From: Altererythrobacter rubellus
GTDB lineage: Bacteria; Pseudomonadota; Alphaproteobacteria; Sphingomonadales; Sphingomonadaceae
Assembly (NCBI RefSeq): GCF_030284385.1
Contig: NZ_CP127221.1
Coordinates: forward strand, 2,175,001-2,239,000
DNA length: 64,000 nt
Direction of reading: 5' to 3'
The notes below the pieces were generated by a model. That model did not search any database. It was not told the origin of the DNA and was given only the letters and a program-made list of their open reading frames with translations. A program made the translations under genes and the position numbers. Of this stretch, positions 29,107 through 37,709 are shown piece by piece (position 1 is the stretch's first letter; the number at the start of each line of letters is the position of its first letter).

Positions 29107-30627
29107 TTAGAACGCCGCCGTCGCCCCAACGAGTATCACGTTCGTTGCAGCTTCCCGATCTGACCATGTACTACCATCTGGAAAGTTGCCTCCAGACACG
29201 AAATTCAAAGGAGCAAATCCGTCGACGTGGATAAATTCACTGAAGATATTAACATGCGCAAATGGAAAATATGAAAAACCCAGAACGGCTTGATTTTGCC
29301 TTTCCCAAGGAGAATCTTCGGCACCAGCAATAAACTTTGAAAATTCGCCGGAAAATGCAAATTTTCTATGCTGCTCTACATCCACCGTCTCGCCAAAAGA
29401 ATATCGCCCTCCAATGGTGAACGCCTTCGTCTTGACTGCAGGAAAGACACTCAGTGGATTATTCGGGATGGGGACGTTTGATCCAGGCCACGCTTTTGTC
29501 GTCTGTGCGTATTCACCCAATAGCTTAAGCTGCCCAAAATTTACGACACCATAGGCGGCAATTCCTGGATTCCTCTCTTCACATGGATTGAAATGGAAAA
29601 CGGGGTAACTTTGGCAATAACTAGTAGCGTGCTGATAACTTGCACCAATACGAACGTTATGAGCACCCATACCCAGCGGTATTTGATAATTGCCGTCAAA
29701 AACAAAATTGTTCAGACGAGAAGGCACGGCAGTGCCTCGCACTGGAGCGTTAGCAGACCTGAATTGTGCGCCGCCCTGCACGGCCATCGCGCGAACACTG
29801 AGACCACTCGCATAAAATCCCAATTGTGCGCCGTAAGCCAAAGGCGCAAATGCGTGCCAGTTGGTCGAATTTGTGAAAGGGCTAACCGAATCGTTCAGAC
29901 CAAATGGCACATCCATCTTACCAATCAAACCATATATTGGACTCTTATCGAGGTTGCCCCACATGATCCAACCGCGGCGCAATTGAATCTGGTTGCGATC
30001 CCTTGATGTAATTGTCCCAGGGCCAAAATTTTGCTCTGGATTATACAAGAGTTCAGCATACCCTAAAAGATCATCCGACAGTCTTGCCGTCATGGCTAGA
30101 TTAGCACTGTGTAGAACAGCCTCAGAAACCTTATCGCCAATCTGGTTGGCGCTAGTTGGGTTTCTCATAAGATAACCAAACTTATCGTCGCGATTTGACC
30201 ATTGGTAGTTCGCGATTGCTGTAATCTGTCCAGATAGCGTAATCCTGTCGTTTAACTGCTCGTCACGTAGCGCCTTCAACTGCACAATTGGTTTGGTGTT
30301 TACGTCTACCGACTGATCGAGAACCCGGAATGCGTAAGCCGAATTAGTCCCTATGCTATCGTTGAAGTTTTCCCTTTCTAAGTATTCCCTTTTTTGCACC
30401 AGTCCACCAGGCTCCTCAGCGGACGCGGTCTGCTCCGCACCCACGGGAACCTCAGCTTTGATAAGCTCTAATTCTGCCCTCAAGTCCGCGTTTTCATTGG
30501 CCAGAGCTTCAATCCTCTCCTCCAACGCCAACAAACGATCAGATAACTCAATATCCTGTGCGGCTACAGGCGAGGTAAAAACTGTAGTGGCCAAAAAAAA
30601 CGGGCCCAGATTTCTTATTTTTTTCAT
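29107..30627 (-). CDS. Outer membrane porin with N-terminal coiled coil
   Basis: A 506-residue protein: signal peptide (1-23, ends VAAQ), heptad-like region LSDRLLALEERIEALANENADLRAEL (24-60), then a beta-barrel ending in ...ATAAF with the terminal phenylalanine required for BAM. This layout matches DcaP/LbtU-type porins that take up organic acids or siderophores. Base composition is visibly more AT-rich than the neighbours, and the gene sits right beside the island edge, so it may be acquired. Substrate unknown. Confidence 0.8.
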   Translation of the reverse strand: MKKIRNLGPFFLATTVFTSPVAAQDIELSDRLLALEERIEALANENADLRAELELIKAEVPVGAEQTASAEEPGGLVQKREYLERENFNDSIGTNSAYAFRVLDQSVDVNTKPIVQLKALRDEQLNDRITLSGQITAIANYQWSNRDDKFGYLMRNPTSANQIGDKVSEAVLHSANLAMTARLSDDLLGYAELLYNPEQNFGPGTITSRDRNQIQLRRGWIMWGNLDKSPIYGLIGKMDVPFGLNDSVSPFTNSTNWHAFAPLAYGAQLGFYASGLSVRAMAVQGGAQFRSANAPVRGTAVPSRLNNFVFDGNYQIPLGMGAHNVRIGASYQHATSYCQSYPVFHFNPCEERNPGIAAYGVVNFGQLKLLGEYAQTTKAWPGSNVPIPNNPLSVFPAVKTKAFTIGGRYSFGETVDVEQHRKFAFSGEFSKFIAGAEDSPWERQNQAVLGFSYFPFAHVNIFSEFIHVDGFAPLNFVSGGNFPDGSTWSDREAATNVILVGATAAF

Positions 30628-30740
30628 ACATATTTTCTAACATGAAGTATACGACACGACAACTTTTGAGCTTCAATTATTAGTCTTATTCTGAGGATGA
30701 CGGTATTTTTAGCGGCGTAATAAGTCCCCTTGAGCAGTGC

Positions 30741-30804
30741 ATCTGCAACTGGTGGCTGGGTTTTCGGGGGGTAGAGAACCACAATGAGATTTGCGCAGAC
30801 TGGC
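30741..30804 (+). repeat. Left direct repeat (putative attL)
   Basis: By eye 59 of 64 bases match the right copy. The first 30 are identical (core CTGGTGGCTGGGTTTTCGGG), then one mismatch, 9 identical, a short divergent patch, and 19 identical ending GCGCAGACTGGC. Weaker similarity continues about 20 bp further right. Confidence 0.75.
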
Positions 30805-31161
30805 CGGGTCATAGAGCTTGCCAGGCATTGGGAGCCACGAAGTATCATCATCGAAGACAAGGGCTCTGGAACTGCTCTCATCCAGCAGCTGCGTGCTGAA
30901 CACAACAGCATGACCCGTCCGACCGCATTCCTACCGAAGGAGGATAAGGTTACACGCCTTCACGCCCAGTCGGCACGGATAGAGGCAGGCCATGTATGGC
31001 TTCCGGACAATGCGCCCTGGCTCGAGGATCTTCGTATCGAGCTTTCCAGCTTTCCGAACGGGCGGCATGATGACCAGGCTGACAGCATAAGCCAGTTCCT
31101 CAGCTGGTTTTCCGATATGAGATCAAGGACTGTTCAACTCGTTCCGCTAAGCGGAATTTGA
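30784..31161 (+). pseudogene. Phage terminase large subunit, C-terminal fragment
   Basis: 125 residues matching only the C-terminal nuclease part of a phage large terminase: IIIEDKGSGTALIQQL, a LPKEDKVTRLHAQSA segment and FPNGRHDDQADSISQFL (the late catalytic aspartates). The N-terminal ATPase is missing; a TAG lies in frame four codons before the first ATG, inside the left repeat. A full protein is about four times longer. No other packaging genes are near, so this is a relic of a prophage ancestor or donor. Confidence 0.75.
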
Positions 31162-31357
31162 GAGCCCTGCGGTACTAACTCACTTGCTCATCGGATCCCG
31201 ATTAAAAACTAGGCTGAAGATTTAAACTGGGTTGCTCATAATGATGTAAATCACGCGGATCTGAATTGGCGGAGCTGGTCGTGTAGGAAGAATCCTCTTG
31301 CTTTAAATTAGGCTTTGGCAATTATCTGGTTCTTAAGGGTAACGGCGAGGATGCAGT

Positions 31358-31822
31358 TTGGCAGAGGTAACAAGGCAAATCAGTTCACTCGAAAGCTTCG
31401 GTAACTTTCTCTCAAAAAATTCCATCGACTGGTTCGTCGATGATGAAGGTTGCGCCGTTATCACCTCATTGTCTTTCAGGCTTTGGGTGCACGCAATTCC
31501 TAACGATCAGGGATTTTACTTTAACACCTGTTGGCCCGTTATGGACGATGTGTCCGAGCTTGAGTTGCTCCGCTTCGTCAACACCTACAACCTGGTCTTC
31601 CCGATGGTGCAGTTCAGTACGGATGAAGCCCGTTCAGAAATAAGAGGTCATTATGCGTTCTATACGCCCAATGGCTTGAGTGAGGCTGAGTTTCTTGCCG
31701 CAGCTCGGCAATTTACCAAAATTTTCAAAGACGCCATCAAGGACGAAGACAACAATGTTACCGAGCCTTGGTGCGATGCCACGCTTCTGTGCAGCGGTGC
31801 TGAAGTCCATACACTGCATTAG
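31358..31822 (+). CDS. YbjN-domain protein
   Basis: A 154-residue protein with the YbjN fold (WFVDDEGCAVITSLSFRLWVHAIPND, LLRFVNTYNLVFPMVQFS). The start is a TTG eight bases after a GGCGAGG site. The fold resembles type III secretion chaperones; in E. coli YbjN affects motility and stress responses, mechanism unclear. It precedes the 1005-residue zinc-ribbon protein by 21 bp, suggesting one transcript and joint function. Confidence 0.75.
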   Translation: MAEVTRQISSLESFGNFLSKNSIDWFVDDEGCAVITSLSFRLWVHAIPNDQGFYFNTCWPVMDDVSELELLRFVNTYNLVFPMVQFSTDEARSEIRGHYAFYTPNGLSEAEFLAAARQFTKIFKDAIKDEDNNVTEPWCDATLLCSGAEVHTLH

Positions 31823-31843
31823 ACTTAAGAGGGGAACACGAAC

Positions 31844-34800
31844 ATGAGCGTGAGAGAGGCAGTACTTGCTGTTGCGGAAGGTGAAATTAACGGCCGTATC
31901 TTAGCCAGCCCCGATATACCGCACAAAAAATTAGCCAATGCGCGCAAGGGGTTCATCACCCGCACCGATGAAGTTTTTCTTCTCGTTGATGATACCGTTT
32001 TTGGGTCTGGTAAAGATGGCCTCGCCATCACCGAAAAGTACATTTATGCCAAGCAGCTCTTCGAAATACCCAAGTCTATAAAGATATCCTCAATCCGGAG
32101 CCTCGAATATGAGAGCAAACGGGTGAATCTAGACATCTATATTAACAATAATCTTTTCCTGACCCTGTCCTCCCTCGAAAGGCAGGACCACGATTATCTC
32201 ATGGCCATTCTGCAAGCGGCCAAAGAAGCTGCAACAGAAGGATCGTTAGAGCCAAATCAGAACGAGGAAAGTCCGGACTTAGTTGAGAAGGAGGATCTCC
32301 CTCCACTCAGCTGCGGCGAATGCAATGCGGAGCTGCCGCCAAACGCCAAGTTCTGCCTCGAGTGCGGAGCCAAAGTGCTTCCAAAAGGTGTCTGCCTTGC
32401 GTGCGATGCTAAGCTCCCAGAAAAAGCGAAGTTCTGTCCCGAGTGTGGAACACCGGCTGGTAAGCAATCAGAAACAAAGGCACCCCCTGCTGCGGGGGCT
32501 GGAACACAGATTGACGCCGATCAGGCCCGCAACGAACTCTCTGAACTTCTGGCCGATGCCGAGCAAGACGTGTCGATAGACAGTGATGGCGACCTCAGAA
32601 TTTATTTTACTACAAGTGGAGTGCCTTCCTTCACCTCGAAACTTCGCGGCAGTGCGATCTCATACTCGATCAAGGTGATGTCTGAGGGCGAAGAAGCAGA
32701 GGATGACAGCCTGTCTGTCAATTATAGCCCTGATGATGACAGCATATCATTTGGCGGACCTTACTTGCGCGTGGGGAAACTACCCTCAGCTCAATATGAA
32801 ATACAAATCGACGCAAGTTTCTGGGCGACGACCGCTGTGGAGATCCACGAGATCAAACTCAAGGCAGGCAAAATCGATGCCCCTAGCCTCGGATCTTCGG
32901 GCATTTCTCTGTCGGGATTGAAAGCCACCAAGGATGAGGGCGACGGCTCTTACGGGGTCGAATACGAGCTTAAGGCCTATCCCAACCATTATGTGCACTT
33001 CGATATTCTGTCGGAGAAGCCAGAGGATGACGCCAACCTTTGGCCAATGCTCGAGAGCGATAGCACACGATCTGGCACTGCATGGCTTTATGACATCAAG
33101 CCTGGAGAAACGTTCTATTTGGTGTTCGCCGAATACGAGAAGATCGTCGATGGTATAACCGCAACTCTCTCAGGGACGGCTGAGCCGATGGAGGGGGCTT
33201 ATGATGAAGCGGATGCTACATCATCCGATAGCTCCGGGACGTATGGCGGCAATAATGAAGAAAGCGTCGTTAAGCTGGAATTCCAAATCAAGCGCGGGGT
33301 TATCTCTCAATTAGACTTTGATGAAGATGAGTGCGGCGAACTCAAAAATTGCTGGGCGCTATGTAAAGAGGGGGCCTATGATGAAGCTGCAGCCCTTTTA
33401 TTACCCCACTTGAGCTTCGAATGGGATTGGGCAAACGGCGATGGCGATGCCAATGAATACTTCATCGACCCAGAACCAATTTATATGCAGTTTGATAACG
33501 AGAACTGTTCTCTGAGGGTTGGGGATGTCGGAGACACATTATGTCTAACCGCATCCGTATCATTTACTGTTCGCGGTCGTCCCAGAATTGACCAGGATAA
33601 TCTCAGCAGGTGGCTCGATGAAAACTCCATGTATGCCTGTGGCTACGTGGAAGGAGGCTTCAGTTATGATGGGTCGGATGGAGACAACGTTTGGGTTGTC
33701 GATATCAAGGGCGCCTGGTTGACTTCTGGTGAAAATAATCAGGAGTCGGGCCAAGCAATTCGGTGTTGTGTAATCAAGGCCGGCAAAATTAGAAATGCTC
33801 CAGGCTTCGAGAGTTTCGTAGGACCAGACGACATAGATGGTTGCGAAGTTGTGGTGTTCTTCGACCGTGAAGACGAATATTCCCCATGCGGATACGCGAT
33901 ATGCAAAACAGGCGATAACACCTATCTTGTTGACGTCAGCGACTATGGTCAAAGCCCGGACAGTCAGGCGTTACGGAATGCATTGCCTGAACATTTAGGC
34001 GGGCAGTGGAATAATATACTTCTGGGATCTTTGGACATTGAGGAGATGGAGGATGAAGGCGTTGGAGGCATCCTCATATACCCAGACCATGATTTGAATT
34101 ATGAAGGCCGTCATTTTGACGTTAGCCCGCATGTTACTGAAGATGTTGGAGATTTAGAAAATCTTGTGGTTTGGCACGTCTTCGGATCTTTCTCACCAAA
34201 GTCCGCATTTCCTCTTGAGGAAATGATGAATGGTCAGCTGCCAGCTCCTTTGACTCTAGATTTTTCCGATTTTGGTATGATCACAGACTACGCCACCGAC
34301 ACCGAAATGATGGTGATTTTCAAAAATACCATTAAGGTATCCCCCGATGCAGCTCAAGGCGCCGATTTGACTGCTGCGGCAAATCCTTTGAGTGAAGTGC
34401 GAGAAGATATCGCTGAAGGTGCGGATGAAGACGAACTCGCTGTTGCAGCGGAGGGGTCTGTTAGCATCAGCTTGCAGCTCGTTTATAACAATGCGGACAC
34501 CGGTCATTCGGACGAACAAATTGTGTCGGTCGAAACTGATAACGTGGAAATTCTTAAATTGATTACGGCGTGCCTAGACCAGCCTTCTGAGGATGCCTTC
34601 AACATCCTATTTTGCAAGATGTACGACAATCCAGGTTTCGGGGGCATGCTCCGCTCCGGTTCCCCCGGTGCGCTTTATTCAGAGCTTTGGCCATTAATGT
34701 CTCGTTGGGCTTTTGAAAAACTTGGCTGGGGTGATGTGACTGTCGACGTCATTGGAGCTGTGATCAATGGCACCGACCTTGGCATCGACGTAGAAACTAT

Positions 34801-34861
34801 GGATACCAATCGCTGGTCCCTCCAGTTGGTTCGCGGTGAAGGCATGTACTGTTACCACTGA
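31844..34861 (+). CDS. Large zinc-ribbon protein of unknown function
   Basis: 1005 residues, very acidic. Residues about 30-125 look like a bacterial PH-type domain (LLVDDTVFGSGKDGLAITEK, IKISSIRSLEYE). Two adjacent zinc ribbons follow: C157, C160, C171, C174 and C184, C187, C198, C201. The rest (about 210-1005) is beta-rich with no domain I recognise, many Asp/Glu and scattered cysteines, and no signal peptide or membrane helix, so probably cytosolic. The start follows AGAGGGG. It may form one unit with the YbjN gene before and two small genes after. No function is claimed. Confidence 0.75.
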   Translation: MSVREAVLAVAEGEINGRILASPDIPHKKLANARKGFITRTDEVFLLVDDTVFGSGKDGLAITEKYIYAKQLFEIPKSIKISSIRSLEYESKRVNLDIYINNNLFLTLSSLERQDHDYLMAILQAAKEAATEGSLEPNQNEESPDLVEKEDLPPLSCGECNAELPPNAKFCLECGAKVLPKGVCLACDAKLPEKAKFCPECGTPAGKQSETKAPPAAGAGTQIDADQARNELSELLADAEQDVSIDSDGDLRIYFTTSGVPSFTSKLRGSAISYSIKVMSEGEEAEDDSLSVNYSPDDDSISFGGPYLRVGKLPSAQYEIQIDASFWATTAVEIHEIKLKAGKIDAPSLGSSGISLSGLKATKDEGDGSYGVEYELKAYPNHYVHFDILSEKPEDDANLWPMLESDSTRSGTAWLYDIKPGETFYLVFAEYEKIVDGITATLSGTAEPMEGAYDEADATSSDSSGTYGGNNEESVVKLEFQIKRGVISQLDFDEDECGELKNCWALCKEGAYDEAAALLLPHLSFEWDWANGDGDANEYFIDPEPIYMQFDNENCSLRVGDVGDTLCLTASVSFTVRGRPRIDQDNLSRWLDENSMYACGYVEGGFSYDGSDGDNVWVVDIKGAWLTSGENNQESGQAIRCCVIKAGKIRNAPGFESFVGPDDIDGCEVVVFFDREDEYSPCGYAICKTGDNTYLVDVSDYGQSPDSQALRNALPEHLGGQWNNILLGSLDIEEMEDEGVGGILIYPDHDLNYEGRHFDVSPHVTEDVGDLENLVVWHVFGSFSPKSAFPLEEMMNGQLPAPLTLDFSDFGMITDYATDTEMMVIFKNTIKVSPDAAQGADLTAAANPLSEVREDIAEGADEDELAVAAEGSVSISLQLVYNNADTGHSDEQIVSVETDNVEILKLITACLDQPSEDAFNILFCKMYDNPGFGGMLRSGSPGALYSELWPLMSRWAFEKLGWGDVTVDVIGAVINGTDLGIDVETMDTNRWSLQLVRGEGMYCYH

Positions 34862-34906
34862 GATTGGCAGAACCGCTGCACATTTGAGTTTAGAAAGATT
34901 TGGATA

Positions 34907-35089
34907 ATGCAATTTAATAAAGAGCACCTCGATTTTCTAAAGAGTGTCCAGCACAGCCGGACAGATGCATGGGGTGGAAATGATTTACGAGCCTTTTCGA
35001 AGTATATTGAGAACAAAGCTCGCCTTAAAAATGAAGTTTCTCTAGAGAGGTTTTTTCATGAAATTTACAGTGCCCAAGAAGCCCGTTGA
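34907..35089 (+). CDS. Small protein, unknown
   Basis: 60 residues, charged and helical (FNKEHLDFLKSVQHSRTDAW). The ATG has a GAAAGATTTGGA lead. The last 32 bp overlap the next gene in another frame, consistent with coupled translation. No family recognised. Confidence 0.5.
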   Translation: MQFNKEHLDFLKSVQHSRTDAWGGNDLRAFSKYIENKARLKNEVSLERFFHEIYSAQEAR

Positions 35090-35522
35090 GGAGGAGATCG
35101 ACATTGATCTCATCCGCAATGTTCTCGTAAACGCGACCCGTTTAGGTGACTTCGAGTACGCAAATCGCGCGAAAAGACGCCTCTGGGAACTTCACAAGAT
35201 CGGGGAAACAGAGCTTGAGCGGCGCTTTGGAGAAATTCTCGCTGCATACGAGAGCTTTCTTTCAGAACGTAACCAACGCAACACGAAGGCCTCACGCACT
35301 TGGCAAAAGATAAGGCGTCATGGCGTAAAGAGGGCACTCATTGATTGGGCTACAAGCAAGACGGAGCACGCCGGCTTTAAGGTGCTGGTCGAAGAGGGAA
35401 ACTGGGACATGACCGCTGAGTATCTTGTTGTGAGTATGGCCAACGAATTTGAGCCACCAGTTGTAGCGGCTGCCCGACAGCGGTTGTTAGATGCTGGGGT
35501 CAGCTTCGATCTCGATAAATGA
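35058..35522 (+). CDS. Conserved-looking helical protein, unknown
   Basis: 154 residues, mainly helical and basic in the middle (RQRNTKASRTWQKIRRHG-like stretch near 70-90). The ATG follows a GAGAGG site by 7 bases. It overlaps the small gene before it by 32 bp and ends 22 bp before the nuclease start. No domain recognised. Partner of the preceding two genes is an inference from spacing. Confidence 0.65.
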   Translation: MKFTVPKKPVEEEIDIDLIRNVLVNATRLGDFEYANRAKRRLWELHKIGETELERRFGEILAAYESFLSERNQRNTKASRTWQKIRRHGVKRALIDWATSKTEHAGFKVLVEEGNWDMTAEYLVVSMANEFEPPVVAAARQRLLDAGVSFDLDK

Positions 35523-35544
35523 GCATCACAAGATGGGTGAAAAA

Positions 35545-36249
35545 ATGAAAAAAGGCCTATCCCGCTCAGCCCTCGAGCAATTCATCCGCTGCCCTCGCTG
35601 CTTTTATCAGCAGCGCAAACTTGGCTTGAAGCAGCCATCGATGGTGCCGCTGACACTGGCGGTTGCAACCGACGCCCTACTCAAGAACGAGTTCGATGCA
35701 ATTCGTGGGCAGGATGTCATCCATGCTGTCTGGCAGGAGCATGGGCTTAACGTCCGGGCTTTCGAGCACCCTGACATCGATCTGTGGCGCGACAACTTCA
35801 AGGGACAGCGCATCTCTCATCCGTCCGGAGTAGAGGTTTATGGTGCGGTCGATGACGTCTGGGAGAACCTGGAGACCGGCGAGCTGCACATCGTTGATTA
35901 CAAGAGCACCTCCAAACAGGGCGAGCCCTCCATCGATGTAGGCTGGGGAGAAGGCTACAAACGGCAGATGGAAATCTACCAGTGGCTGTTCAGGCAAGCG
36001 GGCCACAAAGTCAGCAACACGGGATACTTCCTCTACGTCAACGGGAGTAAGCAGGGCGGCTTCTACAGAGAAGGCACTCACGGCGTTATGAACTTCGCCA
36101 CTACCCTCATCGCCTATGATGGCAATGACAACTGGGTGGATGCGAAGGTCGTTGAAGCGATGGAATGCTATAATGCTGACGACACCCCTCCAAAGGGCGA
36201 TGAATGCGACAATTGTAGGTATTTTGAAGAACGCCTTGCCTTGGGTTAA
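35545..36249 (+). CDS. PD-(D/E)XK nuclease, RecB/Cas4-like
   Basis: 234 residues from the ATG at 35545 (35533 is the alternative). The nuclease core is seen as VYGAVDDVWEN (D103/D104) followed by IVDYKST (D118, K120). Cysteines C16 and C19 near the start and a CDNC pair near the end match the four-cysteine Fe-S arrangement of Cas4/AddB-type nucleases. No CRISPR array or cas gene is in the window, so it is a stand-alone nuclease. It likely processes DNA ends; substrate unknown. Confidence 0.82.
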   Translation: MKKGLSRSALEQFIRCPRCFYQQRKLGLKQPSMVPLTLAVATDALLKNEFDAIRGQDVIHAVWQEHGLNVRAFEHPDIDLWRDNFKGQRISHPSGVEVYGAVDDVWENLETGELHIVDYKSTSKQGEPSIDVGWGEGYKRQMEIYQWLFRQAGHKVSNTGYFLYVNGSKQGGFYREGTHGVMNFATTLIAYDGNDNWVDAKVVEAMECYNADDTPPKGDECDNCRYFEERLALG

Positions 36250-36282
36250 GGGCTTAGCGAAGAAGGACGTACTGGAGGTGAT

Positions 36283-37131
36283 ATGCAGAATCTGAAAGCA
36301 TTCATCATAAGCCTTGTAAGGGCACGTCTTCTTATATTTTTGGTTCTGATAATTGGCCTTGTTGTAACTACGGCGGCCTATTTTTTTATGGGGCGCACGC
36401 CTCAAACCTCCATCCCAGAAACAACTTTTGAACCTTCAACTGAAGTCGCCAAGCCTCAAGCTATCGATGACCTCCCAGAACCGGCACCCGATGCAGAGCC
36501 AGCGCAAGTTGTAGAAACCGCACCAAAACCCGCATATGTTGCGCGTCCGTCGTTTGATTGCTCTAAAGCTCGCCTCAAATCCGAACGCCTGATCTGCGAG
36601 AGCGATTACCTCGCCAACCTAGATCTCACGCTCGATAGAACTTACAACGAAGTCGTTGCTGATAGTTCTGCTGAAATAGCCCAAGCACTCAGGTCATCGC
36701 AGCTTGCATGGATGCGGGAACGCAACCGTTGTGAAGATGAATTTTGCGTCCAGTCAAAATATCTTGATCGCATCAGCTATTTGCGTAGCCGAACAAAAGC
36801 GGAGCCTGAACCGGAGGCGCGCGAAATGGTTTTTGTTGAACCAAAAGCTCCGAGGCCAAAAAACTCGCCGTCAAGCTGGATCCAGGCGCGCGACTACCCA
36901 ATAAGGGCACTGCGAAGGGAACTTGAAGGAACGGTTCGCTTCCAACTCGAGATAGACCGCGAGGGTAGAGTCTATCAATGCCGAGTAACTTCGACCAGCG
37001 GAAGCCCGGAACTAGATCGGGCTGCTTGTGAGGCACTTAAGAGTCGGGCCGAATTCTACCCGGCTGAGGATTCTGTAGGTCAACCAGTAGCTGGTACTTA
37101 TTCCAGTCAGATAAGCTTTAATTTAGACTGA
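36283..37131 (+). CDS. LprI-like and TonB C-terminal fusion protein
   Basis: 282 residues. A membrane helix at about 15-37, a Pro/Glu/Ala-rich linker (45-85), an LprI/DUF1311 domain (FDCSKARLKSERLICESDYLA to NRCEDEFCVQ, four cysteines) and a TonB C-terminal domain (GTVRFQLEIDREGRVYQCRV, to ISFNLD). The GGAGGTG site supports the start. The linker would span periplasm. TonB domains contact outer membrane receptors; LprI domains inhibit lysozyme in mycobacteria. The joint role is unknown. Confidence 0.8.
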   Translation: MQNLKAFIISLVRARLLIFLVLIIGLVVTTAAYFFMGRTPQTSIPETTFEPSTEVAKPQAIDDLPEPAPDAEPAQVVETAPKPAYVARPSFDCSKARLKSERLICESDYLANLDLTLDRTYNEVVADSSAEIAQALRSSQLAWMRERNRCEDEFCVQSKYLDRISYLRSRTKAEPEPEAREMVFVEPKAPRPKNSPSSWIQARDYPIRALRRELEGTVRFQLEIDREGRVYQCRVTSTSGSPELDRAACEALKSRAEFYPAEDSVGQPVAGTYSSQISFNLD

Positions 37132-37371
37132 CCATCTCGAGGCTTCGTTGACGCTCGAGTTCAATGGAATTCGAAAAATCGTAGTTGCTCAATTTGACCA
37201 GAAATGCTATTCACACAGTGCATCAAGAGTAGGACATGAAGTCCTCGCCAACCTGCCCAGCCCGGGCAAGGTGGTCACCCGAAAAGGGGATGTGGCCGGG
37301 CGGCAACCACTAGGGCTTATCCGGCAATATCCGTTTCGCGTGAGCTTTCGATGCAATGCATTGGAGCACAC

Positions 37372-37554
37372 ATGGTAAAGAAATACGACATTCACGGCAC
37401 GCTCTACCACGAGCCGCCTTACACGGAAGAGGAGATCCTCGAGGGCGCGCGCCGCTCTAACGGAGGGGTGGTGGCTTTTAGTAGCCTGCGACATCCACGC
37501 AAACCTGTTCCCGCCATCAACAAAGATAACGATAAGGAGCCGACCCGTGGTTAA
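37372..37554 (+). CDS. Small paralogous protein A
   Basis: 60 residues starting MVKKYDIHGTLYHEPPY. It shares HEPPYTE, NGGVV, FSSL and HPR with the next gene, which it overlaps by 8 bp. An in-frame ATG at 37351 is possible. Unknown family; tandem duplication makes it a real pair. Confidence 0.65.
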   Translation: MVKKYDIHGTLYHEPPYTEEEILEGARRSNGGVVAFSSLRHPRKPVPAINKDNDKEPTRG

Positions 37555-37708
37555 AGTATATACAAAGGACGGGTCCGCCTTTCATGAGCCGCCTTATACT
37601 GAACAGGAGCATTTGGACCTTCAGCGTTGGATGAATGGCGGTGTAGTTAGATTCAGCAGTCTACAGCATCCCCGGCAACCCAAAAAAACCAAAGAAAGTG
37701 AGGCCTGA
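37547..37708 (+). CDS. Small paralogous protein B
   Basis: 53 residues from a GTG start (37547) with an AAGGAGCC site. Sequence MVKVYTKDGSAFHEPPYTEQ and later NGGVVRFSSLQHPRQP aligns along its length with the preceding protein. The stop lies 1 bp before the next gene's ATG. A duplicated small gene family within a short operon; function unknown. Confidence 0.65.
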   Translation: MVKVYTKDGSAFHEPPYTEQEHLDLQRWMNGGVVRFSSLQHPRQPKKTKESEA

Positions 37709-37709
37709 G

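Noticed and set aside
35545..36249. Part of a CRISPR-Cas locus because of a Cas4-like nuclease
   Set aside because: No CRISPR repeats and no other cas gene occur in the window.
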